Assembly (NCBI GenBank): GCA_028717525.1
Contig: JAQUNT010000090.1
Coordinates: forward strand, 1-7,866
Length of the DNA: 7,866 nucleotides
Direction of reading: 5' to 3'
Source of the DNA: Elusimicrobiota bacterium
Lineage (GTDB): Bacteria > Elusimicrobiota > Elusimicrobia > UBA1565 > UBA9628
The notes under the pieces are model-generated. The model was given only the letters and a program-made list of their open reading frames with translations. It was not told the origin of the DNA and did no database searches. Every line of letters starts with the position of its first letter. Within the stretch, counting starts at the first letter, position 1. This document shows, piece by piece, positions 1 to 6,915 of this stretch. The translations under genes and the position numbers were made by a program.

Positions 1-610
1 CGGGATGCAGTTTCCGCATCTTGAGGTCCCGGGCCGTGATCAGCCCCACCAGCACGCCCTGCGCGTCGACCAAGGGCAGCTTCTCGATCTTGCGCTGGCC
101 TAGAAGCCGGCGCGCCGCCTCTTCGTTGATCCCCGGCTTGGCCGTGATCAGGTCCTTGGACATCACCTTGCGCAAGGGCAGGTGCGATTCCTTGCGGAAC
201 TGCAGGTCGCGTTCGGACACGATGCCCAGCAGGCGGCGCCGCGAGTCCACGATCAGCATCCCGCCCACCTGGTGGCGGCTCATGGCGGCCCGCGCGTGGG
301 CCACGGTCGCGTCCGGGCCCAAGGTGTAGGGGTCTTCGATGATGATGTTCTCGGCGCGCTTGACCTGGGCCACCTCGGCCACCTCGTCTTCGATGGAGAG
401 GAAGCGGTGGATGATGCCCAGGCCCCCGCAGCGGGCCATGGCGATGGCCATGGGGGCCTCGGTCACCGTGTCCATGTTGGCCGAGACGATCGGGCACCTC
501 AGGGCCAGCCGGCGCGAGAAGCGCCCCGTGGTGTCCACGTCCCGCCGGGAGCGGATGGATGAGCGCTTGGGCGCCAGCAGGACGTCGCGGAAAGTGATGG
601 CTTCTTTCAT
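1..610 (-). CDS. guaB: IMP dehydrogenase family protein, N-terminal part (cut by left edge)
   Basis: Probable inosine-5'-monophosphate dehydrogenase, which oxidises IMP to XMP with NAD+ in the cytoplasm as the committed step of guanine nucleotide synthesis. The visible 203 residues begin MKEAITFRDVLLAPKRS, the usual start of the family's TIM barrel, followed by SANMDTVTE (about 43-51) and GGLGIIHRF (62-70). Two CBS domains follow at about 94-140 (ending in GIVSERDLQF) and 150-197 (ending in GLITARDLKM); in this family they bind purine nucleotides and regulate the enzyme. The ATG at 610 has an AAGGAG ribosome site 11 nt upstream. The catalytic cysteine loop and the flap lie beyond the edge. 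A CBS-containing GMP reductase of the same family therefore cannot be excluded, especially since ANM and HRF replace the commoner AAM and HKN. The gene diverges from hemB. Confidence 0.88.
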   Translation of the reverse strand, partial: MKEAITFRDVLLAPKRSSIRSRRDVDTTGRFSRRLALRCPIVSANMDTVTEAPMAIAMARCGGLGIIHRFLSIEDEVAEVAQVKRAENIIIEDPYTLGPDATVAHARAAMSRHQVGGMLIVDSRRRLLGIVSERDLQFRKESHLPLRKVMSKDLITAKPGINEEAARRLLGQRKIEKLPLVDAQGVLVGLITARDLKMRKLHP

Positions 611-621
611 GAGGGGGGAAT

Positions 622-646
622 CTCCTTGAGGCCAAGGGTGATTATA
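622..646 (-). promoter_or_regulatory. guaB -10 element and ribosome binding site
   Basis: On the minus strand, 646-641 reads TATAAT, a perfect sigma70-type -10 hexamer, in the only AT-rich stretch between the divergent genes. Transcription would begin near 634 and give a leader of about 24 nt. That leader contains AAGGAG (627-622), 11 nt before the guaB ATG. No good -35 hexamer is visible at the expected spacing, because that position falls inside hemB codons. Confidence 0.55.
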
Positions 647-653
647 GTAAAAT
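626..653 (+). promoter_or_regulatory. Candidate hemBL promoter
   Basis: TTGAGG (626-631) and TAAAAT (648-653) are separated by 16 bp, which would place the start of transcription at about 659-661, on or next to the hemB ATG at 660. An alternative -10, TATAGT at 643-648, overlaps it but has no -35 partner at a normal distance. There is no Shine-Dalgarno sequence at a useful distance before hemB: the nearest purine run, AAGGG at 634-638, is about 21 nt upstream. This fits a leaderless or nearly leaderless mRNA. The -10 region overlaps the guaB TATAAT on the other strand. Confidence 0.45.
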
Positions 654-659
654 GGACTT

Positions 660-1634
660 ATGCCCTTCCCCCAGGAAAGACCCCGACGTCTGCGCGCCAC
701 CGCCGGGCTGCGCGCCATGGTACGCGAGACCAGCCTGCGGCCCGACGACTTCGTCATGCCCCTCTTCGTGCGGCCGGGGAAAGGCCTCAAAAGGCCCATC
801 AAGTCCATGCCCGGCCAGTTCCAGTACTCCGTAGACGAGCTCGTCAAGGCCGCGGGACCGCTGGCCGCCGCGGGCGTGCCGGCCGTCATCCTCTTCGGCA
901 TCCCGGACCGCAAGGACGCCAAAGCCACCGGAGCCTACGCCCACGACGGCATCGTGCAGAAGGCGACCCGCGCCCTCAAGCAGCGCCATCCGGACCTGGT
1001 GGTGATGGCCGACCTGTGCTTCTGCGAGTACACGGACCACGGCCACTGCGGCGTGGTGCGCAAGGACGGGGCCATAGACAACGACGCCACCTTGGAGCTG
1101 GCGGCCAAGACCGCGGTCTCCCAGGCTCGCGCGGGCTGCGACGTGGTCGCGCCCTCCGGCATGATGGACGGGCAGGTCGCGGCCGTCAGAGCGGCCCTGG
1201 ACTCCTCCAGCTTCGCAGCGACCCCCATCCTGGCCTACGCGGTCAAATACGCCAGCGCCTTCTACGGCCCCTTCCGGGACGCGGCGGAGTCCCCGCCCAA
1301 GTTCGGGGACCGCTCCACCCACCAGATGGACCCCGCCAACCTGCGCGAGGCCCTGCGCGAGGCCGAGCTCGACGCCGCGGAGGGCGCGGACATCCTCATG
1401 GTCAAGCCCGCCCTGCCCTATCTGGACGTGCTGGCCGCGGTGCGCGCGCGCTGCCGTCTCCCCGTGGCGGCCTACTGCGTCTCCGGGGAGTACGCCATGA
1501 TCAAGGCGGCCGCGGCTCAGGGCTGGATCGACGAGAAGCGGGCCGCCCTGGAAGCCCTCACCTCCATCAAGCGCGCCGGGGCCGACTTCATCCTCACCTA
1601 CCATGCCCTGGAGGCCGCGCGATGGCTGGCGTAG
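660..1634 (+). CDS. hemB: Porphobilinogen synthase (5-aminolevulinate dehydratase)
   Basis: Condenses two molecules of 5-aminolevulinate to porphobilinogen in the cytoplasm, the first common step of heme and other tetrapyrrole synthesis. The 324-residue product has the usual family length. It carries the cysteine-type zinc site in [14 protein letters not shown] (Cys120, Cys122, Cys130). The two Schiff-base lysines are Lys196 in [14 protein letters not shown] and Lys249 in [13 protein letters not shown]. Also present are the conserved [10 protein letters not shown] (164-173) and the C-terminal [10 protein letters not shown]. The start at 660 is preferred because [17 protein letters not shown] aligns with the usual N-terminus; Met20 (position 717) would remove part of it. 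No Shine-Dalgarno sequence precedes the ATG. The stop overlaps the hemL start by 13 bp, so the two genes are almost certainly one operon. Confidence 0.97.
   Translation: MPFPQERPRRLRATAGLRAMVRETSLRPDDFVMPLFVRPGKGLKRPIKSMPGQFQYSVDELVKAAGPLAAAGVPAVILFGIPDRKDAKATGAYAHDGIVQKATRALKQRHPDLVVMADLCFCEYTDHGHCGVVRKDGAIDNDATLELAAKTAVSQARAGCDVVAPSGMMDGQVAAVRAALDSSSFAATPILAYAVKYASAFYGPFRDAAESPPKFGDRSTHQMDPANLREALREAELDAAEGADILMVKPALPYLDVLAAVRARCRLPVAAYCVSGEYAMIKAAAAQGWIDEKRAALEALTSIKRAGADFILTYHALEAARWLA
1610..1614 (+). promoter_or_regulatory. hemL ribosome binding site inside hemB
   Basis: GGAGG lies 7 nt before the hemL ATG at 1622, within the last codons of hemB. It decides the hemL start, although the reading frame itself is open much further upstream, through hemB, in another frame. 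Confidence 0.7.
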
Positions 1635-2911
1635 ACTCGCGGCGCCTCTTCCAGCGCGCTCAGAGGGCTCTGGTCGGCGGAGTCAACTCGCCGGTGCGGG
1701 CCTTCAAGTCCGTGGGCGGCACCCCGGTCTTCATGCGCCAAGGCCGAGGCGCGCGGATGCAGGACGTCGACGGCCGGCTTTATCTGGATTTCTGCGCTTC
1801 TTGGGGACCTCTCATACTGGGCCATGCCCGGCGCGAGGTGGTGGCCGCCTCCCGACGGGCCCTGGAGCGCGGCTCCACATTCGGAGCGGCTACGGAGGGC
1901 GAGATCGAGCTTGCCGAAGCGATCCAGGACGCCGTGCCTTCCATGCAGCTCGTGCGCCTGACTTCCTCGGGCACCGAGGCGGACATGAGCGCGGTGCGCG
2001 CGGCCCGCGCCTTCACGGGACGAGAGCTGGTCATCAAGTTCGCGGGCTGCTACCACGGCCACGTGGACAGCCTCCTCGTGGCCGCCGGCTCGGGCGCCAC
2101 GACCTTGGGCATCCCGGATTCGGCGGGGGTGCCGGAGGCCTGGGCCAAGACCACCATCACGGTGCCCTACAACGACGCGGACGCCGCGGCCGCGGCGTTC
2201 CGGAAGTGGAGGGGCCGGGTGGCGGCCGTGATCGTCGAGCCCGTCGCCGCGAACATGGGGGTGGTCCTGCCCCAGCCCGGCTTCCTCAAGGCGCTGCGGC
2301 GGCTGTCGGCCCGGCACGGGGCCCTGCTCATCTTCGACGAGGTGATCACGGGCTTCCGCCTCTGCTACGGAGGCTACCAGAAGCTCTGCGGGGTGCGGCC
2401 GGACCTGACCGTGCTCGGCAAGATCGTGGGCGGAGGCCTGCCTTTGGCCGCCTACGGCGGCCGTAGGGACGTGATGCGCCTGGTCGCCCCGCTGGGGCCG
2501 GTCTATCAGGCCGGGACCCTTTCGGGCAATCCCGTGGCCGTGGCCGCGGGCCTGGAGACCCTGCGTCTGCTCAAGCGCCTCCAGCCCTATGCCGCGCTGG
2601 AGCGGAGGACCGCGGCCCTGGCCGCCGGCGTGCGCGGCGACGCGGCGCTCCTCGGCGTGCCGGTCACGGTCAACGCGGCCGGGTCCATGTTCACGATCTT
2701 CTTCACCGGGCATCCGGTGACGGACTACGCTTCGGCCAAGCTCGCCGACGCCGGTCGCTACGGCCGCTTCTTCCAATCCCTGTTGGAGCAGGGGATCTAT
2801 TTCCCGCCGGCGCAGTGGGAGGCGGCTTTCCTGTCCGCCGCGCACGGCGGAGCGGACCTCGCGTGGGCCCGGAAAGCGATCGGCCAGGCTCTGCGCAGCC
2901 TGGCCGACTAG
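1622..2911 (+). CDS. hemL: Glutamate-1-semialdehyde 2,1-aminomutase
   Basis: PLP-dependent class III aminotransferase-fold enzyme that converts glutamate-1-semialdehyde to 5-aminolevulinate, the substrate of the HemB encoded just upstream. Its presence points to the C5 (glutamyl-tRNA) route to heme. The product is 429 residues, the normal length for the family. Diagnostic segments are [10 protein letters not shown] (19-28), SWGPLILGH (60-68), [16 protein letters not shown] (114-129), the CYHGHVDS loop (143-150), [10 protein letters not shown] with the PLP-ring aspartate Asp239, and [11 protein letters not shown] with the PLP lysine at Lys267. [10 protein letters not shown] (297-306) is also typical. 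The start has GGAGG 7 nt upstream and overlaps the hemB stop by 13 bp, suggesting translational coupling. The final codons form a perfect inverted repeat. Confidence 0.97.
   Translation: MAGVDSRRLFQRAQRALVGGVNSPVRAFKSVGGTPVFMRQGRGARMQDVDGRLYLDFCASWGPLILGHARREVVAASRRALERGSTFGAATEGEIELAEAIQDAVPSMQLVRLTSSGTEADMSAVRAARAFTGRELVIKFAGCYHGHVDSLLVAAGSGATTLGIPDSAGVPEAWAKTTITVPYNDADAAAAAFRKWRGRVAAVIVEPVAANMGVVLPQPGFLKALRRLSARHGALLIFDEVITGFRLCYGGYQKLCGVRPDLTVLGKIVGGGLPLAAYGGRRDVMRLVAPLGPVYQAGTLSGNPVAVAAGLETLRLLKRLQPYAALERRTAALAAGVRGDAALLGVPVTVNAAGSMFTIFFTGHPVTDYASAKLADAGRYGRFFQSLLEQGIYFPPAQWEAAFLSAAHGGADLAWARKAIGQALRSLAD
2880..2907. terminator. Perfect inverted repeat at the convergent hemL / 199-aa gene junction
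   Basis: The arms TCGGCCAGGCT (2880-2890) and AGCCTGGCCGA (2897-2907) are exact reverse complements, giving an 11-bp GC-rich stem with a 6-nt loop. It ends one base before the hemL stop codon. The opposing gene stops at 2927, so the hairpin could end transcription from both sides. No U-tract follows directly in either direction; the nearest T-rich stretch on the plus strand starts about 20 nt later. The terminator role is therefore inferred from structure and position only. Confidence 0.45.
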
Positions 2912-2926
2912 TCCGCTCCGGAAGCC

Positions 2927-3526
2927 TTATCTTTTCTTGGACCGGCCCTTGAAGTTGTAGACCGGGCCCGCGGCCTGGCCCATCATCTCGCTGCGGCTGG
3001 CGGCGCCGTAGCTGGCCTTGGCCGCGATGACCGGGGCCGATGCGTCCTGGGCCGCGGCATCCGCCGCCGGGGCAACATCCGGGGCCGCCGACGCGGCGGC
3101 CGAGGCATCGAGCGCGGCGGAGGTCTGGCCGGGCGCGGAATGCACGTCGAAGCCGCTCAGGGAACTCGTCAGGTGCGGGGTCGGCATAGCCTTCACGGGC
3201 GCGGGCGCCGCCGCTGCTGCTGCTGCCGGCGCCGCAGGAGCGGGAGCCGGCGCCGCCTGCGGGGCCGGCGGCTCGGCCGCGACCAAGGTTCGGTTTTCCA
3301 TGGGAGCCTGCTCCAGGCCGGCTCCGCCCTTGACCACGACGGTGGCCGTGGGGCCGGCGGCGGGCGGGATGATCTTCGCCAGTGCCGGCACGCGCGCGGC
3401 CAGCTTATCCCACATCCGGCCGCGGCTGGAGAAATCGACGAACAGCAGGAAGTATCCGAGCGCGACGATGGAAGCGGCGCTGATCAGCCGCGTGGCCCAG
3501 ACTTCCCAGGACGCGTTGGAGTCCAT
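2927..3526 (-). CDS. Unrecognised Ala/Pro-rich protein with one membrane segment
   Basis: I do not recognise this 199-residue protein. The start at 3526 (MDSNASWEVW) is chosen over an in-frame ATG 18 codons upstream because AAGGGGAGG lies 5 nt before it and the candidate promoter's -35/-10 hexamers overlap the upstream ATG region. One hydrophobic segment at about 13-30 (LISAASIVALGYFLLFV) could anchor it in the membrane and is not obviously cleaved. Residues 31-75 look partly ordered (RMWDKLAARVPALAKIIPP). Residues 84-170 are a low-complexity Ala/Pro linker with a seven-alanine run at 101-107. A short C-terminal segment ends in the basic tail FKGRSKKR. This layout resembles an anchored protein with a long flexible linker, but no catalytic or binding motif is visible. 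It converges on hemL with a 15-bp gap and has its own candidate promoter. Confidence 0.75.
   Translation of the reverse strand: MDSNASWEVWATRLISAASIVALGYFLLFVDFSSRGRMWDKLAARVPALAKIIPPAAGPTATVVVKGGAGLEQAPMENRTLVAAEPPAPQAAPAPAPAAPAAAAAAAPAPVKAMPTPHLTSSLSGFDVHSAPGQTSAALDASAAASAAPDVAPAADAAAQDASAPVIAAKASYGAASRSEMMGQAAGPVYNFKGRSKKR
3206..3226 (-). repeat. Seven-alanine codon run containing a (CTG)4 triplet repeat
   Basis: Within the 199-residue protein, seven consecutive alanine codons span 3226-3206. Four of them form a CTG triplet repeat on the plus strand (3214-3225). It sits in the Ala/Pro linker and could change length by slippage without breaking the frame. Confidence 0.7.
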
Positions 3527-3531
3527 AGAGT

Positions 3532-3540
3532 CCTCCCCTT
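3532..3540 (-). promoter_or_regulatory. Ribosome binding site of the 199-aa gene
   Basis: The minus strand reads AAGGGGAGG at 3540-3532, 5 nt before the ATG at 3526. It is the strongest Shine-Dalgarno sequence in the window and fixes the start codon. Confidence 0.75.
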
Positions 3541-3551
3541 GTATCTCTAAA

Positions 3552-3580
3552 AGGATAGTCCCTACGACGGGCGAATGCAA
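3552..3580 (-). promoter_or_regulatory. Candidate sigma70-type promoter of the 199-aa gene
   Basis: TTGCAT (3580-3575) and TATCCT (3557-3552) on the minus strand are separated by exactly 17 bp. Transcription would start near 3545, giving a leader of about 19 nt that holds the strong ribosome site. This supports separate transcription from the larger minus-strand operon upstream. Confidence 0.5.
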
Positions 3581-3584
3581 TAGG

Positions 3585-3612
3585 AAAAAATGATTTTACC
3601 AACATTATAATC
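3585..3612 (-). terminator. Weak terminator-like hairpin after the membrane protein gene
   Basis: About 20 bp past the stop codon at 3632, the minus strand can pair GATTATA with TAAAATC (one A-A mismatch, 7-nt loop) between 3612 and 3592. This is followed by ATTTTTT (3591-3585). The stem is short and AT-rich, so any terminator would be weak. The same stretch contains TATAAT on both strands (plus 3606-3611, minus 3609-3604) and could instead be promoter DNA. The surrounding 3581-3631 is markedly AT-rich compared with the rest of the window. Confidence 0.3.
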
Positions 3613-3631
3613 TTTCAACTGAGCTTTAACT

Positions 3632-5248
3632 CTACGGCAATGCTTTTCTAACAGCAGGTCCGCCCGGTCTGGTCTTGCGCATGGCCAGGGCCGCGGCCCA
3701 AAGACGCGCCCGGACCGAATCGGGAGCCTGGGCCGAGGCCAAGGCCACGTCGTGCTCCAGGACCGGCAGGGGCAGCTCCTCGGCGAGCAGCAGGGGCCAG
3801 GGCGTGAGGTGGCGCAAGCCATGATAGCCCGAAGCCATGAGCCGGCGGTTGGGGCCCTTGATGTTCACGTAGACCGCGGCCGCGTCGTCGAGGTAGACCA
3901 TGGCCCAGTCCGGACTGGCGGCCAGGGGGCCGCCGGTGTTCGAGTCGTCCCGGGCGCTCACCACGGCCCATTGGAAGCCGTAGCGCGACGCGAGCTCGGC
4001 GAAGACTTCCGGGCGGTAGAGCGATTCCCAGGCGGCCTTGAGGAATCCCGGCGGATACAGGTAGGCGGTGCGGCCGTCGATGAAGACCTTGACCTGGCCC
4101 TGCAGCCGCCAGATGAGGTAGCCGCCCAAAGAGACCTCGTTCCAGAGCGGACCTTGGGGCCGGTTCTGAGCGATGAAGCGCACGGCGCCCTCGGGCAGGC
4201 GGCTCTGGTCGAAGCCCATGCCCCAAGGGACCTCCCGGCGCCGGGCCACGGCCGCGGGAGCCAGGAGAGCGGCGGCCAGGACGGCAGCGGGCAGCCAGCG
4301 GCGGTCTCGGAGCCTGGGCCAGAGCCTGGCCGCTGCCAAGGGCGCGGCCGCGACGATGAAGAGGGGGGCCAGGCGGAAGCGCAGGAGCATGGCCAGGAAG
4401 CCGCCCAGGACCAGGACCAGGTCGAAGGGGCCCGGCGTCCGGCGGCCGTCTCGACCGCGTCCCCAGATCAGGGCCGCGGCCGTGAGTAAGACGAGAAGGC
4501 CCAGGAGCGGGTCGTAGATTAGAAAGAGGTCCCAGGAAGCCGGGGTCCATTCTCGGATCAAGGCGCTGTGGGAGGCCACGCGCCAGGGGCCGAGGAAGAT
4601 GCCGGGGCCGAAGGAGCTCAGGCAGGTGGCCGCCGCCGCGGCCAGGGCCGCGCCGGCCGGCTGGAGGCGTCTCCCCTTTTCGGGCAGCAGGACCGCCGCC
4701 GCCCAGGCCAAGACCGCGCCCGCCGGGGCGAAGGCATGGACATTGGCCCACAGCAGCTGCAGGGGGACCAGCAGCCAGAGCCAGCGCGGCTCCTGCGTCT
4801 GTCGGTAGCGCTCGACGCAGAGCAAGGCCGCGGCGAAGCAGGGCAGGCCCAGAAGGGCGGGCCGCAGGATCAGCAGTGGGGCGAGGGCGGCCAGGGCCAG
4901 TCCGCAGAAGGCCAGGGCGAGCGGGCGGGCCTCCTTCGCGACCCGGATGGTGAGCAGCCAGGCCAGCAGTCCTACGGCCGCGGCGGCCAGCAGGTGCAGC
5001 CCCCAGGAGCCGGCCGCATGCTGGGCCGCGTAGAGGGCGAGGTCCGACGCGTACTCGTAAGGGACGAAGCGGCCGCTCTGCGTGTAGGAGAAGTCGTCTG
5101 CTGCGAGCGGGGCGCGCGCGGCCGCGGCGGCCCGGCCCACGGCCAGGTGCCAGGGCAGGTCCGGGTCGGAGAGGCGCCGCAGGGCGGGCAGGAGCGCGGC
5201 CGCGGCCACGCCCCCGGCGGCGAGCCGGGGGGCCCACTTCATCGCCAT
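3632..5248 (-). CDS. Polytopic membrane protein, possibly GT-C glycosyltransferase-like
   Basis: A 538-residue integral membrane protein with no assigned function. About ten hydrophobic segments fill residues 7-335 (for example about 8-24, 83-100, 109-128, 131-145, 156-187, 196-220, 243-262, 275-290, 293-307, 318-335), followed by a soluble C-terminal region of about 200 residues. The first extramembrane loop has DPDLPWHLAVGR (28-39) and DDFSYTQSGRFVPYEY (51-66). These resemble the DPDxWWHLxxGRW and DPFSYTxxG signatures of a widespread family of uncharacterised bacterial membrane proteins often likened to GT-C glycosyltransferases. The C-terminal part has SLGGYLIWRL and KVFIDGRTAYLY (about 373-398), also typical of that group. 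A lipid-linked sugar substrate would fit the fold but is inference. AAGAG lies 6 nt before the ATG; a second ATG two codons in is an alternative. It starts 33 bp after argS. Confidence 0.85.
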   Translation of the reverse strand: MAMKWAPRLAAGGVAAAALLPALRRLSDPDLPWHLAVGRAAAAARAPLAADDFSYTQSGRFVPYEYASDLALYAAQHAAGSWGLHLLAAAAVGLLAWLLTIRVAKEARPLALAFCGLALAALAPLLILRPALLGLPCFAAALLCVERYRQTQEPRWLWLLVPLQLLWANVHAFAPAGAVLAWAAAVLLPEKGRRLQPAGAALAAAAATCLSSFGPGIFLGPWRVASHSALIREWTPASWDLFLIYDPLLGLLVLLTAAALIWGRGRDGRRTPGPFDLVLVLGGFLAMLLRFRLAPLFIVAAAPLAAARLWPRLRDRRWLPAAVLAAALLAPAAVARRREVPWGMGFDQSRLPEGAVRFIAQNRPQGPLWNEVSLGGYLIWRLQGQVKVFIDGRTAYLYPPGFLKAAWESLYRPEVFAELASRYGFQWAVVSARDDSNTGGPLAASPDWAMVYLDDAAAVYVNIKGPNRRLMASGYHGLRHLTPWPLLLAEELPLPVLEHDVALASAQAPDSVRARLWAAALAMRKTRPGGPAVRKALP

Positions 5249-5280
5249 CAGGCGCTCTTGTTCACGGAGCCGAGGCGCAT
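5248..5280 (-). other. Possible 10-codon ORF bridging argS and the membrane protein gene
   Basis: One base after the argS stop, an ATG at 5280 opens a frame reading MRLGSVNKSA. Its TGA stop overlaps the start of the membrane protein gene as TGATG (5250-5246). The arrangement would let ribosomes pass from argS to the next gene by re-initiation. It is too short to distinguish from chance by sequence alone, and no strong ribosome site precedes it. Confidence 0.2.
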
Positions 5281-5281
5281 C

Positions 5282-6915
5282 CTACATCTGCTCCGGCGCG
5301 CTGACTCCCAGCAGACCCAGCCCCTGGGCGATCACGTCGCGGACCCCGGCGCAGAGGAGCAGCCTGGCCCGGGAGACCTGGGGCTGCTGGGGGTCGACCA
5401 CGCGGCACTTCTCGTAGAACGGGTGGTAGAGCCCGGCCAGCTCCAGGATGTAGTTGGCCAGGGGATGGGGGGAGAGCAGCTTCTCGCAGTCCTTGAGGAC
5501 CTCGGGGAACCAGGCGATCTTGAGCAGCAGAGCCCGCTCCTCCGGAGAGGTGAGGAAGCTCCCGTTGGGCCCGGGCAGCGGCAGGTCCGGGCCGAAAAGG
5601 CCTTGCTTCTCCGCTTCCCGGAAGATGGAGCAGATGCGCGCGTGCACGTACTGGCAGTAGTAGACCGGGTTCTCGGAGGACTGCTTCTTGGCCAGCTCCA
5701 GGTCGAAGTTCAGGTGCGAATCCGGCGTGCGCAGCGCGAAGAAGAAGCGGCAGGCGTCCCGGCCCACCTCCTCGACCACCTCGCGCAGGCGCACGAACTC
5801 GCCCGTGCGCTTGGACATCTTCACGGCCTCCTGGCCGCGGAAGAGATGGATGAGCTGGTGGATGATGACCTGGAAGGACTCCGGCGGGTGGCCCAAGGCC
5901 GCGATGGCCGCCTTCATGCGCGGCACGTAGCCGTGGTGGTCCGCGCCCCAGATGTCGATGCACTGCGCGAAGCCCCGGGAGAACTTGTCCTCGTGATAGG
6001 CGATGTCGGCCAGGAAATAGGTGGCCGTGCCGCCGGCCTTGATCAGCACCCGGTCCTTGTCGTCTTCCGACTCCGCGGCCCCCGACGTGCCCAGCCAGAC
6101 CGCGCCCTCCTTCTCGTAGACCATGCCCCGGTCCTGGAGCAGGCGCAGAGTGGACTTGAGCTCGTCTTTGACATGGAGCTCGGACTCGCGGAACCAGCGG
6201 TCGAAGCTCACCCCGAAGGAGTCCATGTCCTCGCGGTGCGTCGCCAGCAGGGCCTTGATGCCCTCCTGCTGCCAGCGCTGAGGCGTCCAGGAATCGGCCT
6301 CGGCCGGGAAGGACCTGGCCAGGTCGGTGACGTACTGCCCCTGGTAGCCCTTTTCCGGAGGCTCCTGACCGTGGCGCCTGGCGTGCAGCGAGAGACCGAG
6401 CCGTTCGACCTGGTTGCCCGCGTCGTTGACGTAGTACTCGGACGAGGCTTGGCGGCCCAGGCGGCGCAGGATGCGCACCAGGCAGTCGCCCAAGGTCGCG
6501 CCCCGTCCCGAGGCCAGGTGCAGGGGGCCCGTCGGGTTGGCGGAGACGAACTCGATGAGGACCTGGCGCGCCGGCCCGCCCTTGTCGCGGCCGTAGTCCT
6601 GCGGGCTCAAAGTGACGGCCTTGAGGTTGGCGCACAGGGCCGAGTTGCTCAAGCGCAGGTTCACGAAGCCGGGCGGCGAGGGCCGGGCGTCCTCCAGAAC
6701 GATGAGCCCGGTCAGGCTCCGGGCCAAGGACTCGGCGAGCTCCAGCGGGGGTTTGCGCGCGGCCTTGGCCATGGCCAAGGGCCAGGGCAGGCATAGGTCG
6801 GCCTGCATCTTGGGCGGCGGGACGGTGATCGGCAGGTCCGCGGGGAGCGGGGCGCCCGCGGCTTTCGCCCAGTCCCGGGCGCGCGCGCCGAGGCTCTCGC
6901 GCAGTTCCGCCAGGA

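Noticed and set aside
652..834. An ATG at 652, 8 nt before the hemB start
   Set aside because: It is out of frame with hemB and gives a 60-residue Pro/Cys/Ser-rich product with no resemblance to a known protein.
1598..2845. A 415-codon minus-strand frame opposite hemL
   Set aside because: Antisense to clear HemL coding sequence, rich in His/Arg/Gly with no domain; a shadow frame.
626..2911. A 761-codon open frame covering hemB and hemL in one frame
   Set aside because: Only the part from 1622 on is HemL. The upstream part is an out-of-frame reading of hemB with Arg/Gly/Pro-rich nonsense composition, kept open by high GC.
3527..3580. In-frame upstream ATG adding 18 residues to the 199-residue protein
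   Set aside because: The candidate promoter's hexamers overlap this region, and the strong ribosome site points to the ATG at 3526; the extra residues would be untranscribed from that promoter.
3648..5237. A 529-codon minus-strand frame overlapping the membrane protein gene
   Set aside because: It is the +1/-1 reading of the 538-residue membrane protein, is Arg/Pro/Gly-rich and has no hydrophobic pattern.
6763..6780. An 18-bp perfect palindrome within argS
   Set aside because: It arises from ordinary codons for Leu-Ala-Met-Ala-Lys using TTG, GCC and AAG. It is mid-gene with no regulatory context, so chance is the simpler explanation.
4568..6796. A 742-codon plus-strand frame opposite argS and the membrane protein gene
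   Set aside because: It is antisense to two well-supported genes, has low-complexity Gly/Gln/Ala/Arg composition and no recognisable motif: a GC-driven shadow.
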